Positions 32,568 to 42,659 of a stretch of DNA of 64,000 nucleotides are shown here, one piece after another. A program made the position numbers and the translations under genes. Origin of the DNA: Topomyia yanbarensis (lineage: Eukaryota > Arthropoda > Insecta > Diptera > Culicidae); contig NC_080672.1 of NCBI RefSeq assembly GCF_030247195.1, forward strand, positions 305,505,115 to 305,569,114. Direction: 5' to 3'. Each line of letters begins with the position of its first letter. Position 1 is the first letter of the stretch. The notes below the pieces were generated by a model. It did no database searches and was not told the DNA's origin. It saw only the letters and a list, made by a program, of their open reading frames with translations.

Positions 32568-32694
32568 GATATTTCTGATAAACCGATGATAACCCAACCC
32601 GTAGTGGGATGAAAAGTGTTCTGATGAACGTGCGGAAAAGAGCTAAGCATATGAAGAATTTCGCAAGCAATTAGGAAAATCCCGCTAAAGGGAT

Positions 32695-33087
32695 TTGGAC
32701 AGTAAATTTAAAAGCTTACTTCGCGCGAAAAACAGTGCATATCGATGGTTCAACAAGAGAGACATCTATGAACTGTCTAAGGAGCTAAAAGATTTTTTTA
32801 AGAGTTGTCCTACTGCAGCTGTAGAGCTAGGTTCTCGGAAGAGCTTCCCGTCAGAATCACATACTGCAATTTGTAGACGAGACAAGCAATGGCGCCCAAT
32901 AAAACACTGCTTTTGGCCAATTGTAGCGGGCCGTGATTTTGAATGTGATATTCATTGTACGATTCAGGTATGTGCGGGTATAGGGACTCGCGATCGCGTG
33001 TATCATCGCGAAGGGCTCGAGCATTTTTACGTTAACGTGTTCGATTGCGTGTGCGTTTGTATGTCGCGTATGCTAACGTGTATGTAA
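32695..33087 (+). pseudogene. Unassigned open frame, possibly a retroelement linker
   Basis: 130 codons ending inside the first unit of the tandem array. The N-terminal part SLLRAKNSAYRWFNKRDIYE and LSKELKDFFKS looks like the basic linker after a LINE endonuclease (RAKN.AYR pattern). The rest matches nothing recognised, and the C-terminal quarter is tandem-repeat sequence. No start context or splice evidence. Function not assigned. Confidence 0.25.
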
Positions 33088-34400
33088 CTTCGCGTGTATA
33101 AATTCTATTTTATAACCGTGTGCCTTTCGAACATTCGCGTGTGTTCTTGGATAATCGTGCGCGGACTGTGAATCTAATACTTTATTTTTGGTGTATGGCT
33201 CAGATGCTAGAAGAAAGTTAGATCTTCCATATCACTAGAGTTTCCGGTCATGTCGCCATGAAACGTGTTTTCTAGTGTATATGAGCTTTATTTTTTTATT
33301 GGTCCTACTGAATGTATGGACCTAAGTTATTAGGACAGAGGGTAATGGTTTCCGGACGTGACCGATTCATGAGTGCGCGAAAACGGACGTTTGTAGGTGC
33401 GCGTTTGAGACAGCGTTTGAAACTTCATAAGTACTAAAACGTTTACCATATTACCGGGGTGTTATCAAGTTTGCGCGATCGCGGGCGTTGGTGTGCGTTG
33501 TTAATTGCGGAGGGCTTAAGCGTTCGTATGTTAACGTGTTTGTCACGTGTGCTCGCGTGCATGTCACTTCGCGTGTACAAAACTGGATTTTGTAACAGTT
33601 TGGCCATTCCTATATACGCGTGCGTTCTTGGATGGTCACGCGGACCTTCATTTTGATAGTTAGTTTTCGGTGTACAATTCACATTCTGACAGGGAGTACG
33701 TTACTCCATATCCTTAGGTTCCCTGATCATGTCGCCATGTAACGTGGTGTCCAGTGGATATGAGAGCTTTCTTTTTTTAATTGATCAAATTGAAGGCATG
33801 GACCTAGTCTGCTGATATCAAGGATAGAAAAATCGGGAAGTGACCGATTCATGATCGTGCGAGCACGAGAGTTCACGTTTGAGACCACTTTTGAAAATTT
33901 ATAAGTGCTGAGACGTTCATATTATCACCGGGATGTTTTCATGTTTACGAGATCGCGGGTGTAGGTACCGTTGATGGTCGCGAAGGGCTCACGCATTTGT
34001 ATATTAACATGTTTCTCACATGTATGTAACTTCGCGTGTATAATTTCGATTTTATAATGATGTAGCGTGTATTCTTGAATGATCGCGGGTGGCCGTGAAT
34101 CTGATGCTTAATTTTAATTTTGATTTAATTTTTAGTGTAGAATTGTAGAAGAGAGTCCGTTTCCCCATATCTCTAGAGTTCCAGGTCATGTCACCATGGA
34201 ACGTGTTGTTTAGTGAATATGAGCGTCACGTTTTTATTGGTTCAACTGAAGGCATTAGTCCAGACTGCTAGGACCTAGGTAAGACTTCCAGACGTGACCG
34301 TTTCATGATTGCGCGAGTTGTGGGTTAATGTTTGAGACCGCATTTGAAAGTTTGTTTACTTAACTACCGGGGTGTTTTTATGTTGGCGAAATCGCGGGCG
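32985..34400 (+). repeat. Tandem array, three units of about 440-485 bp
   Basis: Landmark GATCGCG at 32992, 33477 and 33951, with a fourth partial start at about 34390. Each unit carries the same ordered words: AGGGCT, TTAACGTGTT, TAACTTCGCGTGTA, GGTCATGTCGCCATG, TGACCGATTCATGA, and TACCGGGGTGTT. Units have diverged clearly. It may be a 3' UTR array of a retroelement or an independent satellite. Frames within it (33443-33682, 33459-33656) are repeat artefacts. Confidence 0.8.
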
Positions 34401-34920
34401 TAATTATGAGTGGATTATTGCAATTGCATTGTCGGGTTTTGACCAGGTTCATGTTATCGCCCACGAGCGTTTGTACCTAAATGAGTATAGATAGCGTATA
34501 GTAGGTATATACTAATTAAAGAAATAATAACATGCCGAATAAAGAAAAAACGATACAAAGAGCTTGATTAGAAGTTTATGGAAAAACAAACTAATATATG
34601 TACAAAAGAAACTGACTAATAAAGTAGAATTAAAAAAACACATGTAACATACAATCAAACTCGTCTAAATGCAGCAAATGTTGTATATTTACCATTAACG
34701 ACAATTGCATTCTGTTAGACTTTCACCATGCTGTGCTGGCCGGGAATGGATGATTCACGTGCGTCGCTAAATTCATTATACCCTAATTTATCCAATCCAA
34801 CCTTTCCGAATAAATAGAACCAAATGCACAAATTGAACACCGGAAGTATTATACGCCAGTTCCGTATCCATTCCCTGATCATCACACATACTCAGACGAA
34901 AACATACACAGATAAATATA
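34401..34920. other. Non-coding DNA right of the tandem array
   Basis: Contains an A-rich tract (34500-34650) that could be the tail of the element carrying the tandem array. No gene recognised. Confidence 0.35.
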
Positions 34921-36131
34921 GGGGAGACCAAGGAGGGTTGAAACATTTTTGTTTGTTTTAATAGATAAATCGACAAAAACGGCCATTCGGTGATTGCTTA
35001 TTTTTAAATTTGTTTATGCTTTATCAAATTACATCAGAATAACTGGTACAAATCAATAACAAAGCATCAATATATTGATTTTTGTAACAGTGTTCTCTTT
35101 GTTTCAACTCTCCTCATACCGAGGTAAGTTGAAACAGCAATGCATGTGAGTTGAAACATGTAACTAATTACTTATTTATCAAAACGTTTTCTAAAGCATC
35201 GAATGTTACAATTGTGTTATTTTTATTCGTTCACACTAAGATAGTTCCTTAAAATGATATGCATTCTTATCACTATTTTTTACAGTGTGTATCTATGTAT
35301 AAACTAACACTTGTTTTGAAAATTAATTTTAGATTTTGGTTACAAATGCAGAAATTTCTGCACGTATCCCAATTGTATTAACAGTAAGATACTTTACCTA
35401 ACCAGAATTAACTATAACTGCAAAATCAAGAAATTTGATTACTTCCCCTAGAATGTTCATTTATTAAAATTATTGATATGACCAGTGATGCTATGTATGA
35501 CTACAAGTGGTACGGGTTGGTAGCTTGGTATCCATGTCGGTAGTATTTAGTTCATTTTGGATTATGGTCACTTCGCCCCAAGCTTCAGAAGTTGAAAGGA
35601 GTAAACAATTAGAACAAATGTATATTCCGTGGCTATAAATGACCTAGAACTAATAAACTGAGAATGTTGATCACTATTGTCAATTCAGGAATAAAGAATT
35701 TTATTTATTATTATTAGTTAAGAAACGTTAATGTGATTATAACATTGCCATAAGACTAGAAGTTCATCATCGAGGAGAGTTGAAACAAGGTGTTTCAACT
35801 CTCCTACGTCGAGAAATAAGGCTTTATCCACAATTTACAATTTATACATCGCAAAGATAGAAAGAAACGCATACAATTCATACATGTTAACTTTTAGACT
35901 ACATAATAGTGATATTTTCATGATCAAACATCACTTACTATCCTATTTAAACCAATTTGAAGAAAATAACGAAAACTTACTTTTGCTCTTTTTTGTAGTG
36001 TGTTTACGGTAAATACTCAACCACTCATTTAACGTAGTTGGCGTGTATTGGAGGGTTTGTGGGTACTATATAAACAAAACAAATGCATTATTGTTTTATC
36101 GCTAACGGTTTCAAATCTCCTCGGTTTCCCC
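34921..36131. mobile_element. TA-flanked element with 24-bp TIRs, Tc1/mariner-like non-autonomous
   Basis: The left end GGGGAGACCAAGGAGGGTTG and the reversed right end GGGGAAACCGAGGAGATTTG align over 24 bp with four mismatches. Each is flanked by TA (34919-34920 and 36132-36133). The motif GTTGAAAC/GTTTCAAC occurs at least seven times inside, including a hairpin at about 35767-35805 (GAGAGTTGAAAC, loop, GTTTCAACTCTC). No transposase is seen in 1.2 kb. Superfamily assignment rests only on the TA duplication and is tentative. Confidence 0.6.
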
Positions 36132-36133
36132 TA

Positions 36134-36735
36134 CATAACAATTAGTCTATGCACGATGATGAAGTCGAGCGATAAATAGACACACAATGACTCCCATTGT
36201 GTGCCCTGTCCACGAATACCGCCATCAAATTGTAGAACAATGTTTGCAAACACGGCACACAGCAAAAGTTAATCCACGTCAACCCGCCAGTCGGTCACGT
36301 CACCGCGGCAAGACTAGTGGTTGAGCGGTGGTATGCGCAGATGCAGAGTATGAAATACATAGAACAGGAAAATGGCGCATAAGCCCTCGCGGTCTCCTTG
36401 ATGCACCACTATCAAGGCGTAATGCAACAACCAACTTAAAGCAATTGTCTGTCAGAGGTTCAGTAGCACTGATGCACGCAAAATTCTTGATGATGTTTGC
36501 AATACTGTCAAACCTCTCAACCTTGGGGATGGAAGGAGCACTGATAAAAGAATTTGCAATCAAAATGTAGCGAACGAAAGGGAAGGTATGACTGGACTCT
36601 ATCCGTACACAGAAAATTACGCGCGGCGAATAACCGGAAAACTACGAAATTGACTAACCTTTTTCGATGATGGAATTTTCAATTGTACTCTTGTCATGCA
36701 AGAAATGCTCTTTGGCCAGTCAGAATAAAATACAA
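36134..36735. other. Non-coding or unassigned sequence
   Basis: A minus-strand frame of 87 codons (36300-36563) and an overlapping plus-strand frame (36328-36570) occur in a GC-richer patch. Neither has a recognised domain. On the gene model suggested by the LRR exon this would be downstream intron or intergenic DNA. Confidence 0.3.
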
Positions 36736-36736
36736 C

Positions 36737-37010
36737 CACAGATAACAGACATTTAGGCTAGAACAAAATTTCTTTAAAAACCTGTGTAAACATTCAAATT
36801 GATAAATGTTGGAAATCCGTGTTTTACTATTGCGATGTACGCAAATGTTTGCTACACGTGTTTGACAGCTGCAGTCCAACTGCATTGCATCGATCACCAC
36901 GCCCCCTACAAACGTTTGCCAAACGTGTTCCGGGCGTCTGATTTATACGGAATTTCAGTTACGGGTATTTACACACATTTCGTATCAAGCCTAAACGTCT
37001 GTTATCTGTG
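36737..37010. mobile_element. MITE-like repeat, 274 bp
   Basis: Inverted ends CACAGATAACAGACATTTAG and, reversed, CACAGATAACAGACGTTTAG, about 24 bp. Flanks ATACAAC (left) and ATACAGC (right) are 6 of 7 identical, suggesting a 7-8 bp duplication. No coding content. Superfamily unresolved, hAT possible. Confidence 0.65.
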
Positions 37011-37029
37011 ATACAGCTTATTGAAGAAT

Positions 37030-37340
37030 CTCTCTGATGCAGCAAAGTGATGTTGAAATTGTGTACTAAATTCCTTGTGCAAAACATTTTATCGTCACTA
37101 AAAACGGAGTCAAACTCGGAGCTGGGAGATAAACCAAATCTACTGTGGTGAGAAAGAGTTACGATTAGCAATCACCCACTGACTCGATAAAAGTTGGACA
37201 GAGAATAATTTTTTTGTTTTATGATTTTGTTAGAAGGAAACATTTATTGATATAAGTTCCATCTCAACAAAGATTCCATTTTTACGATTTTCAGAAAGTT
37301 CAGTTCATAATTACAATTCCTCTTTTACGCGTAAATTTTG
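37030..37340. other. Non-coding, probable intron downstream of the LRR exon
   Basis: AT-rich; no coding motif on either strand. Directly adjoins the splice donor of the LRR exon on the minus strand. Confidence 0.4.
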
Positions 37341-37353
37341 TATATATACTTAC

Positions 37354-37569
37354 AAGCTCTGTAACCGTTCCAGCGACTCAAATGCATCGGATGCGATGTT
37401 CGAGATTTTGTTCTTATTGAGGTATAAATATTTGAGTGCCGGGAGACCACGGAATGCAACCGGGTGTATCCGCGAGATTTGATTTTCGTTCAAAAATACG
37501 GTATGCAAATGAACCAGGTTGACGAACGCATCCGACGGAACCTCTCGAATATGATTGTAGCGAAGATCT
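37354..37569 (-). CDS. Leucine-rich-repeat exon, probably of a peroxidasin-like gene
   Basis: The minus strand reads DLRYNHIREVPSDAFVNLVH, then LHTVFLNENQISRIHPVAFR, GLPALKYLYLNKNKISNIAS and DAFESLERLQSL: three 24-residue extracellular-type LRRs (L..L.L..N.I..I...AF..L). The exon is exactly 216 bp (3 x 72). It is preceded by an acceptor (TTCATTACAG) and followed by a donor (GTAAGTATAT), with phase-2 junctions on both sides; LRR genes often have such 72-bp modular exons. The pattern LRYN.IRE then LKYLYL.KN.I is close to the LRRs of peroxidasin, a secreted basement-membrane haem peroxidase. Slit- or other LRR-receptor-type genes remain possible. Neighbouring exons were not found, so they lie beyond long introns or outside the window. 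It shows no disablement. Confidence 0.7.
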
Positions 37570-37570
37570 C

Positions 37571-38515
37571 TGTAATGAAACGGAAAAGGAAATGTTTGTT
37601 ATTAGATATCGATAAAGTTGAAACTTGTTTGAGAGCAGTACATTCATCAGACCTAATGAAAAGAGGTGCGTGGTTTTGAGAATTATGTCACTCTAAAAAA
37701 TCAAATAAAAATATTCCAAACATGTTTCATTCCATTCTAGAATTTAAAAATAACTGTGAACTAATTTCAGCTCAAATTCCCCAGATCTTTCAACAGCGAA
37801 ACGCAGCACTTCAGCTTCGCTAGCGACATTTTTATCTCGAAATATATTTTTATTAGACAGCACATTTTCGACCTCCGGAGCACCAGAATGCATTACTTTC
37901 CTCCAATGCTTCTCCCACTTCAAATGCCCCAACAATTTCTACCGTGGCTCTCTAATCAAAAGCTCGGTTCATTGTCATCACCCTGGAGCAGCGTCATAAA
38001 ATCATTATTTTATGTGCCGGCAGAATAGCGAAGTTGAGAAAATTGCTCGAGACGTCATCGCAAACCATCAATGGAAAGACGTTAGCACTGGTGACGCCAG
38101 CCCGTAGTTACAAACTGTTCGTACAGATTTTGATGACATCTACAGTGAAACGAACCAAATAAAACACAGCTAAAAAGCTGTAGGATGTGGTTGGTTACAA
38201 CCAGAAAAAGGTGGTCCCTCCGGCGAAATCGAGACGTGACTTGGTTGCAATCGGTGTGTATCTACACATAAATCACTGCAATTTTGCCCGTCAGCAGCTT
38301 TCACTATTTCAGGATTGCTAATAATAATTGTGACTGGCATGTTTATGTACCTTTAAGTTATTTACACAATCGTGCTGTAGTCTGAAATGCAGGACAAGTC
38401 AGCGACTAATTTATAATTATGTACACTACATATACGATATCGTTAAAGTGAAAAGCCTGAGCAAAATGAGGCGAGCTAATATCTTCAAATTAGCACATTC
38501 GTTTAAATTACTCGC
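37571..38515. other. Non-coding, probable intron upstream of the LRR exon
   Basis: No LRR N-terminal cysteine cap or signal peptide was found on the minus strand. A minus-strand frame at 37744-37935 has no recognised motif. Poly-T and unique-looking sequence suggest intronic DNA of the LRR gene (inference). Confidence 0.35.
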
Positions 38516-38520
38516 CCTTT

Positions 38521-38855
38521 GGGATCATCCATAAATGAGGTAGCATTATATGGGGGAGTTTTGTATTTTGTGATGATGTGTGACGACAGGGGGTAGGGGG
38601 TCATGTCATGCTACGTAGCCTTTTAAAGGGGAATAAGGGTTGACCTGATGTCACGACAATCTTATCCGTTTCATCAAACTAACATAGTTTATTATTTTTT
38701 TTTAAATTTTTTACGGTGACAAGGGGGGGGGGGAGACTAACCGTCAAGTTACGTAATTACCAGGGGTATTTAGAGGCTTGTGACGAAATGCTACGATGGG
38801 GGAGGGGGGTGTTAAAAATCATTCAAAAAATTCTACGCCATTTATGCATGGTCAT
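38521..38855. mobile_element. MITE-like repeat with G-rich tracts
   Basis: Left end GGGATCATCCATAAATGAGG and reversed right end GACCATGCATAAATGGCG are imperfect inverted repeats. The interior has GGGGGTAGGGGGTCATGTCATG, a run of nine or more G near 38725, TTACGTAATTACC and GATGGGGGAGGGGGG. The (C/G)ATCCATAAAT-type end plus G-runs is a layout seen in widespread insect MITEs. No duplication was resolved. Confidence 0.45.
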
Positions 38856-38859
38856 TTTG

Positions 38860-39330
38860 TAGTATGTTGCCTCATAGAAAATTATGGTGGTCTAGCAGCG
38901 CAATAATAAGGACTTAAGCAGTCATAGAGCAGCACAGTTCGCCTGGAAACAAACTACGTTTCCCAACTCCTTCTTCAGGCAAATAAAAATATGTCCTGCA
39001 GTCCAGTGTCTTTTACCCTAACTACGTACGATCATCACCAACCAATTCATCTATCAAGCGTAATGCTATGATCCTGCCACTAACTGGTGTAAGGAACCCC
39101 TTAGTCGATCATTCACCCCTGCTACATGAATCCCGGGGAGGTGGGTTATCACCATAAAGTGTGAGGGAATGAGTAATAACGCCTCCCTGAAATCAGTGCA
39201 AGCATAGGAAAGCGAGCTCGAGCCCTATGGTAAAGAGAGCACCCCATCTTGACGAAATGCATCTGATACACGTGTGCACGGGCGCTGACCCCATGCGTTA
39301 ACATTTTCGCTGGTTCCCTTTTCGGATGGT
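38860..39330. other. Non-coding leader next to the I-type LINE remnant
   Basis: GC content rises from about 38930. The stretch up to 39333 is probably the 5' UTR of the LINE whose ORF1 starts at 39334, judging by position and composition only. Confidence 0.35.
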
Positions 39331-39333
39331 CAA

Positions 39334-40114
39334 ATGGAGGTTGAATCGAGTTCATCTCCTAAGGCTTCCCCCGGTCCAGAGCTCTCAGCTGGTCGATATG
39401 TGATCTTCTTTCGGCCCAAGACTAAATCGCTGAGTTTTCTTCAGATTTCTAAAGACCTGAGAGAGCGGTTCTCGATTGTGACCGAAATTTCAAAGGCCCG
39501 CTCGAAAAAGATAACAGTTTTGTTAGCCAACTCAAAGCAGGCAAACGGTATTGCTTGTTGTGAGCATTTTACGCGGAGTTATAATGTATATATTCCAGCG
39601 GTAAGGGTGGAAACGGAAAGCGTCGTAAACGATGGGATTTGGATATGATAGGATCTGCTGCAGTACGGGGTTGGCTGTTTTCAAGACCACTTACTTCAGT
39701 CGATGAAAATACTTGAGTGCAAGCGTTTACACTCAGTAATAGTTTCGAAGGATGGTTCAAAAACGCACCTCCAATCAAACTCTTATAGCTTCACCGAACT
39801 GCATCCTCTTGCACGAGATCCGTTTGCCTGTCCCTCTATTTGTACCGCTGGTCATGTACTGCACAAAGTGTAAACAATTGGGCCACACAGCTACCCATTG
39901 TAGCAATAAGGCCCGCTGTGGAAAATGCAATGAGAATCATCTAGATGAATCGTGCAGTATGAATGCTGAGAACTGTGCAGAGAGTCTGCATGATATCTCA
40001 GCATGTCTCGCATACAAACTTCGCGGGGATAAACTGAAACGTTCCCATCGCAAAAATGCTAAAAAAAGCTACGCCACCATCCTCAAAAAACCTCTATGTT
40101 GTCTTGTCTCCTAA
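39334..40114 (+). pseudogene. I/Loner-type LINE ORF1 remnant with zinc knuckles
   Basis: Starts MEVESSSSPKASPGPELSAG and reads RYVIFFRPKTKSLSFLQISK to YNVYIPAVRVETES, then loses frame near 39640. It resumes with CTKCKQLGHTATHC (a CCHC zinc knuckle) and CGKCNENHLDESC (a second knuckle), followed by NAKKSYATILKK. Order and motifs match ORF1 (gag-like nucleic-acid chaperone) of I-clade LINEs. A third knuckle is damaged (the second Cys of its CxxC is not found). Frameshifts make it non-functional. Confidence 0.7.
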
Positions 40115-40379
40115 CGAGGGCAAGTTTGATGACCCACAAGAGGGAACATCTACTAGAGTGTCTAGAAGGGGATCGACATACCCCCTATGGAGGAATGCTG
40201 TTAAGTATTTTCCAGGATACGCGAATCAGCACAACTACAGCTTCTTATAATGAATCAAACTATTGCTCAGGTCTTCGCAGCAAAATAGCTAGGAATCTGG
40301 TTCAACTCGAAAGGGGGATGCCACAATAGGTGTCTGAAAAAGAGGTTCCAAAGGACACACAAAAAAGCCAACAAAGGAT

Positions 40380-40745
40380 CAATTTTCTCCGCGTAATAAC
40401 AGGAACATGGTAGAGGATATCTTATTATACTATCGGTAATGGAATACGGATGCTTCTGCTTTCGCTCCGCGGCGAACATACATTTCATCAAACTCGAAAG
40501 AATTCAGTATCGTTGTTTGCGTATCGCCTTGGGGCGCATGCAGTCGACCGATAGGATAAGTCTGAAAGTCTTGTCAGGCGTTCTTCCGCTGAAAAATCGA
40601 TCTTGAAAACTATCATATCGATTGCTCATTCGATAAGATATCTTGAACCCATTGGTGATTGAAAATTTCGTGAGGCTTGTCCAGCTGAATTCTCAAACCC
40701 GTTTCATGCCCCTGTACTTTGATTAGATGGCGCAGAACATAACCC
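40380..40745 (+). pseudogene. I-type LINE ORF2 C-terminal RT fragment fused behind ORF1
   Basis: Plus strand reads VMEYGCFCFRSAANIHFIKL, ERIQYRCLRIALGRMQSTDR and ISLKVLSGVLPL, the segment after the catalytic RT palm in I/Loner-type ORF2. The endonuclease and RT palm, some 2-3 kb, are missing between this and ORF1 at 40114. This is therefore an internally deleted copy. It ends near 40745, where the next LINE begins in opposite orientation. Confidence 0.6.
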
Positions 40746-41029
40746 TTCTTCTTATAATCTATTTATTTATTGTCGCCAAACAAGAGTAGACCGTTTTGTT
40801 ACAACGATAAAATATAGTATACACTTTAAAAATAAAATACTAATAACTAAACTAAACACTATCTGGTTTACATAGCACTACTTTAGGATGTTCTTTATAA
40901 GCGAATAGAATTGAACATTTTTTCAATTTGCTTTTAGTCATTGTTAAGTCAATAGCTTCGCAGTGCTTGTTGTAAGTTGCCATCATCTGATTTAATGGTC
41001 CAAACTTGGCATAATTTGTACGATAATTG

Positions 41030-41618
41030 TTTGTTATAAATGTATTTCGGATTCGTAACTGCCGGAATTAAGTTTAGATAGAAGTTCGACTGAATCAATA
41101 CGACACGAAATGATATCGTTTAGAAATGAAACCATTGCATATTCTCGGCGCTCTTTTAGTGTTTGGATGTTAATGAGCATACAGCGAGCTTTATAAGATG
41201 GGAGAGGAAATCGTGTCCAACCTATTTTGCGAAGAGCAAACAATAAAAATTGCCTTTGTACTGATTCTATTCTTTCTTCATGTGTGATTGAGAAAGGTGA
41301 CCAAACAATGCTACAATATTCCAGTATTGACCTTACATACGAGATGTATAATGTTTTAATTGTATATGGATCATTAACTAAAACGCTTTATAAATCCAAG
41401 CATGTTATTTGCTCTATTGATGATTGTGTTGTAATGGTCAATGAATGTTAATTTTGAATCTAGAATGACTCCCAAATCTTTAACTCTTTCGCACTTTTGT
41501 ACCACTTAATTTCCTAGAGTGATTGAAATGTCAGGTGTATTTCGTTTCCTACTAAAAGTTATTGCATTACATTTTTCTACGTTTAGTTGCAAAAGGCTTT
41601 TGTTACACCAGAGGTAAA
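41030..41618 (-). pseudogene. Jockey-type ORF2, RT thumb and C-terminus
   Basis: Reads DMFYLWCNKSLLQLNVEKCN, then RVKDLGVILDSKLTFIDHYN, MFALRKIGWTRFPLPSYKAR and CMLINIQTLKERREYAMVSF. These match the post-palm part of Jockey-type RTs. It is the continuation of the 42660-43807 piece past the insertion. One in-frame stop lies near 41510. Confidence 0.65.
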
Positions 41619-41629
41619 ACATATCAAGC

Positions 41630-42633
41630 ATGATTTTTGAAAACAGCGAAACTCGCACTTGACCCAAACAGAGAAAACGGCGATGACATTTTCTAAGTTT
41701 TGTTTTAAATGTTATTTAAAAACCATACCGATTTTTACACCAATTATTCATCAAAAATGCTCACCAAAGACGCCTTTCCATTGAATGGAACGAACATTCG
41801 CGATCAAGACATTTAAAAGAGCGGATTGAAGAAAAATTAAAGTTACGATGTTATTAGTATCACGCTCACAGTTTCGTCGTTTTACTTTCGTTGTTTTGGT
41901 ATCTTTGCTGCACTTACGTTATTTCAGTTTCGTCAATTGTAGTGACTAATCTTATCATTTTTTAATCAATTCTATGACTGAACTGTTCCGCCGAGGCAGT
42001 ATGCCAATGAGGACAACCAACATTTGTAGTTTGTCACTTTTGAGCAGTGTGTTGAAGACAAATAAAGGTTACGTTATTCTGAGCATCACTCTTACACTTT
42101 CGACATTTTTCAATTAGTCGATTTTAGTGTCTCATTTTTGCTCGCATTGTCACAAGTATTTAGATTTGATCTACTGTAGGATAGATTTAAAGAATCAAAA
42201 ATAAAAATGTGCTGAAAGTGCATTAGTGGTGCTTAGAATAACATTACTTGCATTCTTTTTCTCTAAAATATTGGCTAGAATTAAGGAACTGCGTGCTCTT
42301 GTTCCCCTTATAGAAACATTACCTATATTGAGCATTTTAGTAAAAATATTGTAGTATATTTTAATGATTTAGTTACAAAAACCGATTAAATTAAAATAAC
42401 GTAAGTGTTACAGCACTAGCAAACCTAACGTAACTAACATGACGAAACTGTATTTATGCACTGTTGACGTGTCAGTTGTTTGTTCGTCATTATTTAGATT
42501 GCGTATTTTTCAGCTGCATTACCGAATAATGAAACGAATGTTTGTCAGCATGTACATTAAGATGCATAGAATGCGGGGGAGTGATAATCTCAGTTTGTTT
42601 ACATTTGTTAGTTACGGTGTTTTCAAAAATAAA
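41630..42633. mobile_element. Insertion with inverted ends and internal repeats, about 1.0 kb
   Basis: It splits the RT between LQEEI (right side) and the DMFYLWCNKS block (left side). Ends are inverted: ACATATCAAGC at 41619-41629 pairs with GCTTGATATGT at 42634-42644, and just inside TTTTTGAAAACA pairs with TGTTTTCAAAAA. A unit of about 40 bp (GTTACGTTATTCTGAGCATC and ACTCTTACACTTTC) occurs at about 41840, 42068 and, inverted, 42215-42262. No coding capacity. Family unknown; exact termini within about 12 bp are uncertain. Confidence 0.6.
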
Positions 42634-42659
42634 GCTTGATATGTATTTCTTCCTGTAAT

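Noticed and set aside
33443..33682. Short open frames in 33.4-33.7 kb as genes
   Set aside because: They lie entirely within the roughly 470-bp tandem units, and equivalent positions in other units are closed.
37744..37935. Upstream exon of the LRR gene
   Set aside because: No LRR or cysteine-cap pattern and no matching phase-2 splice donor on the minus strand.
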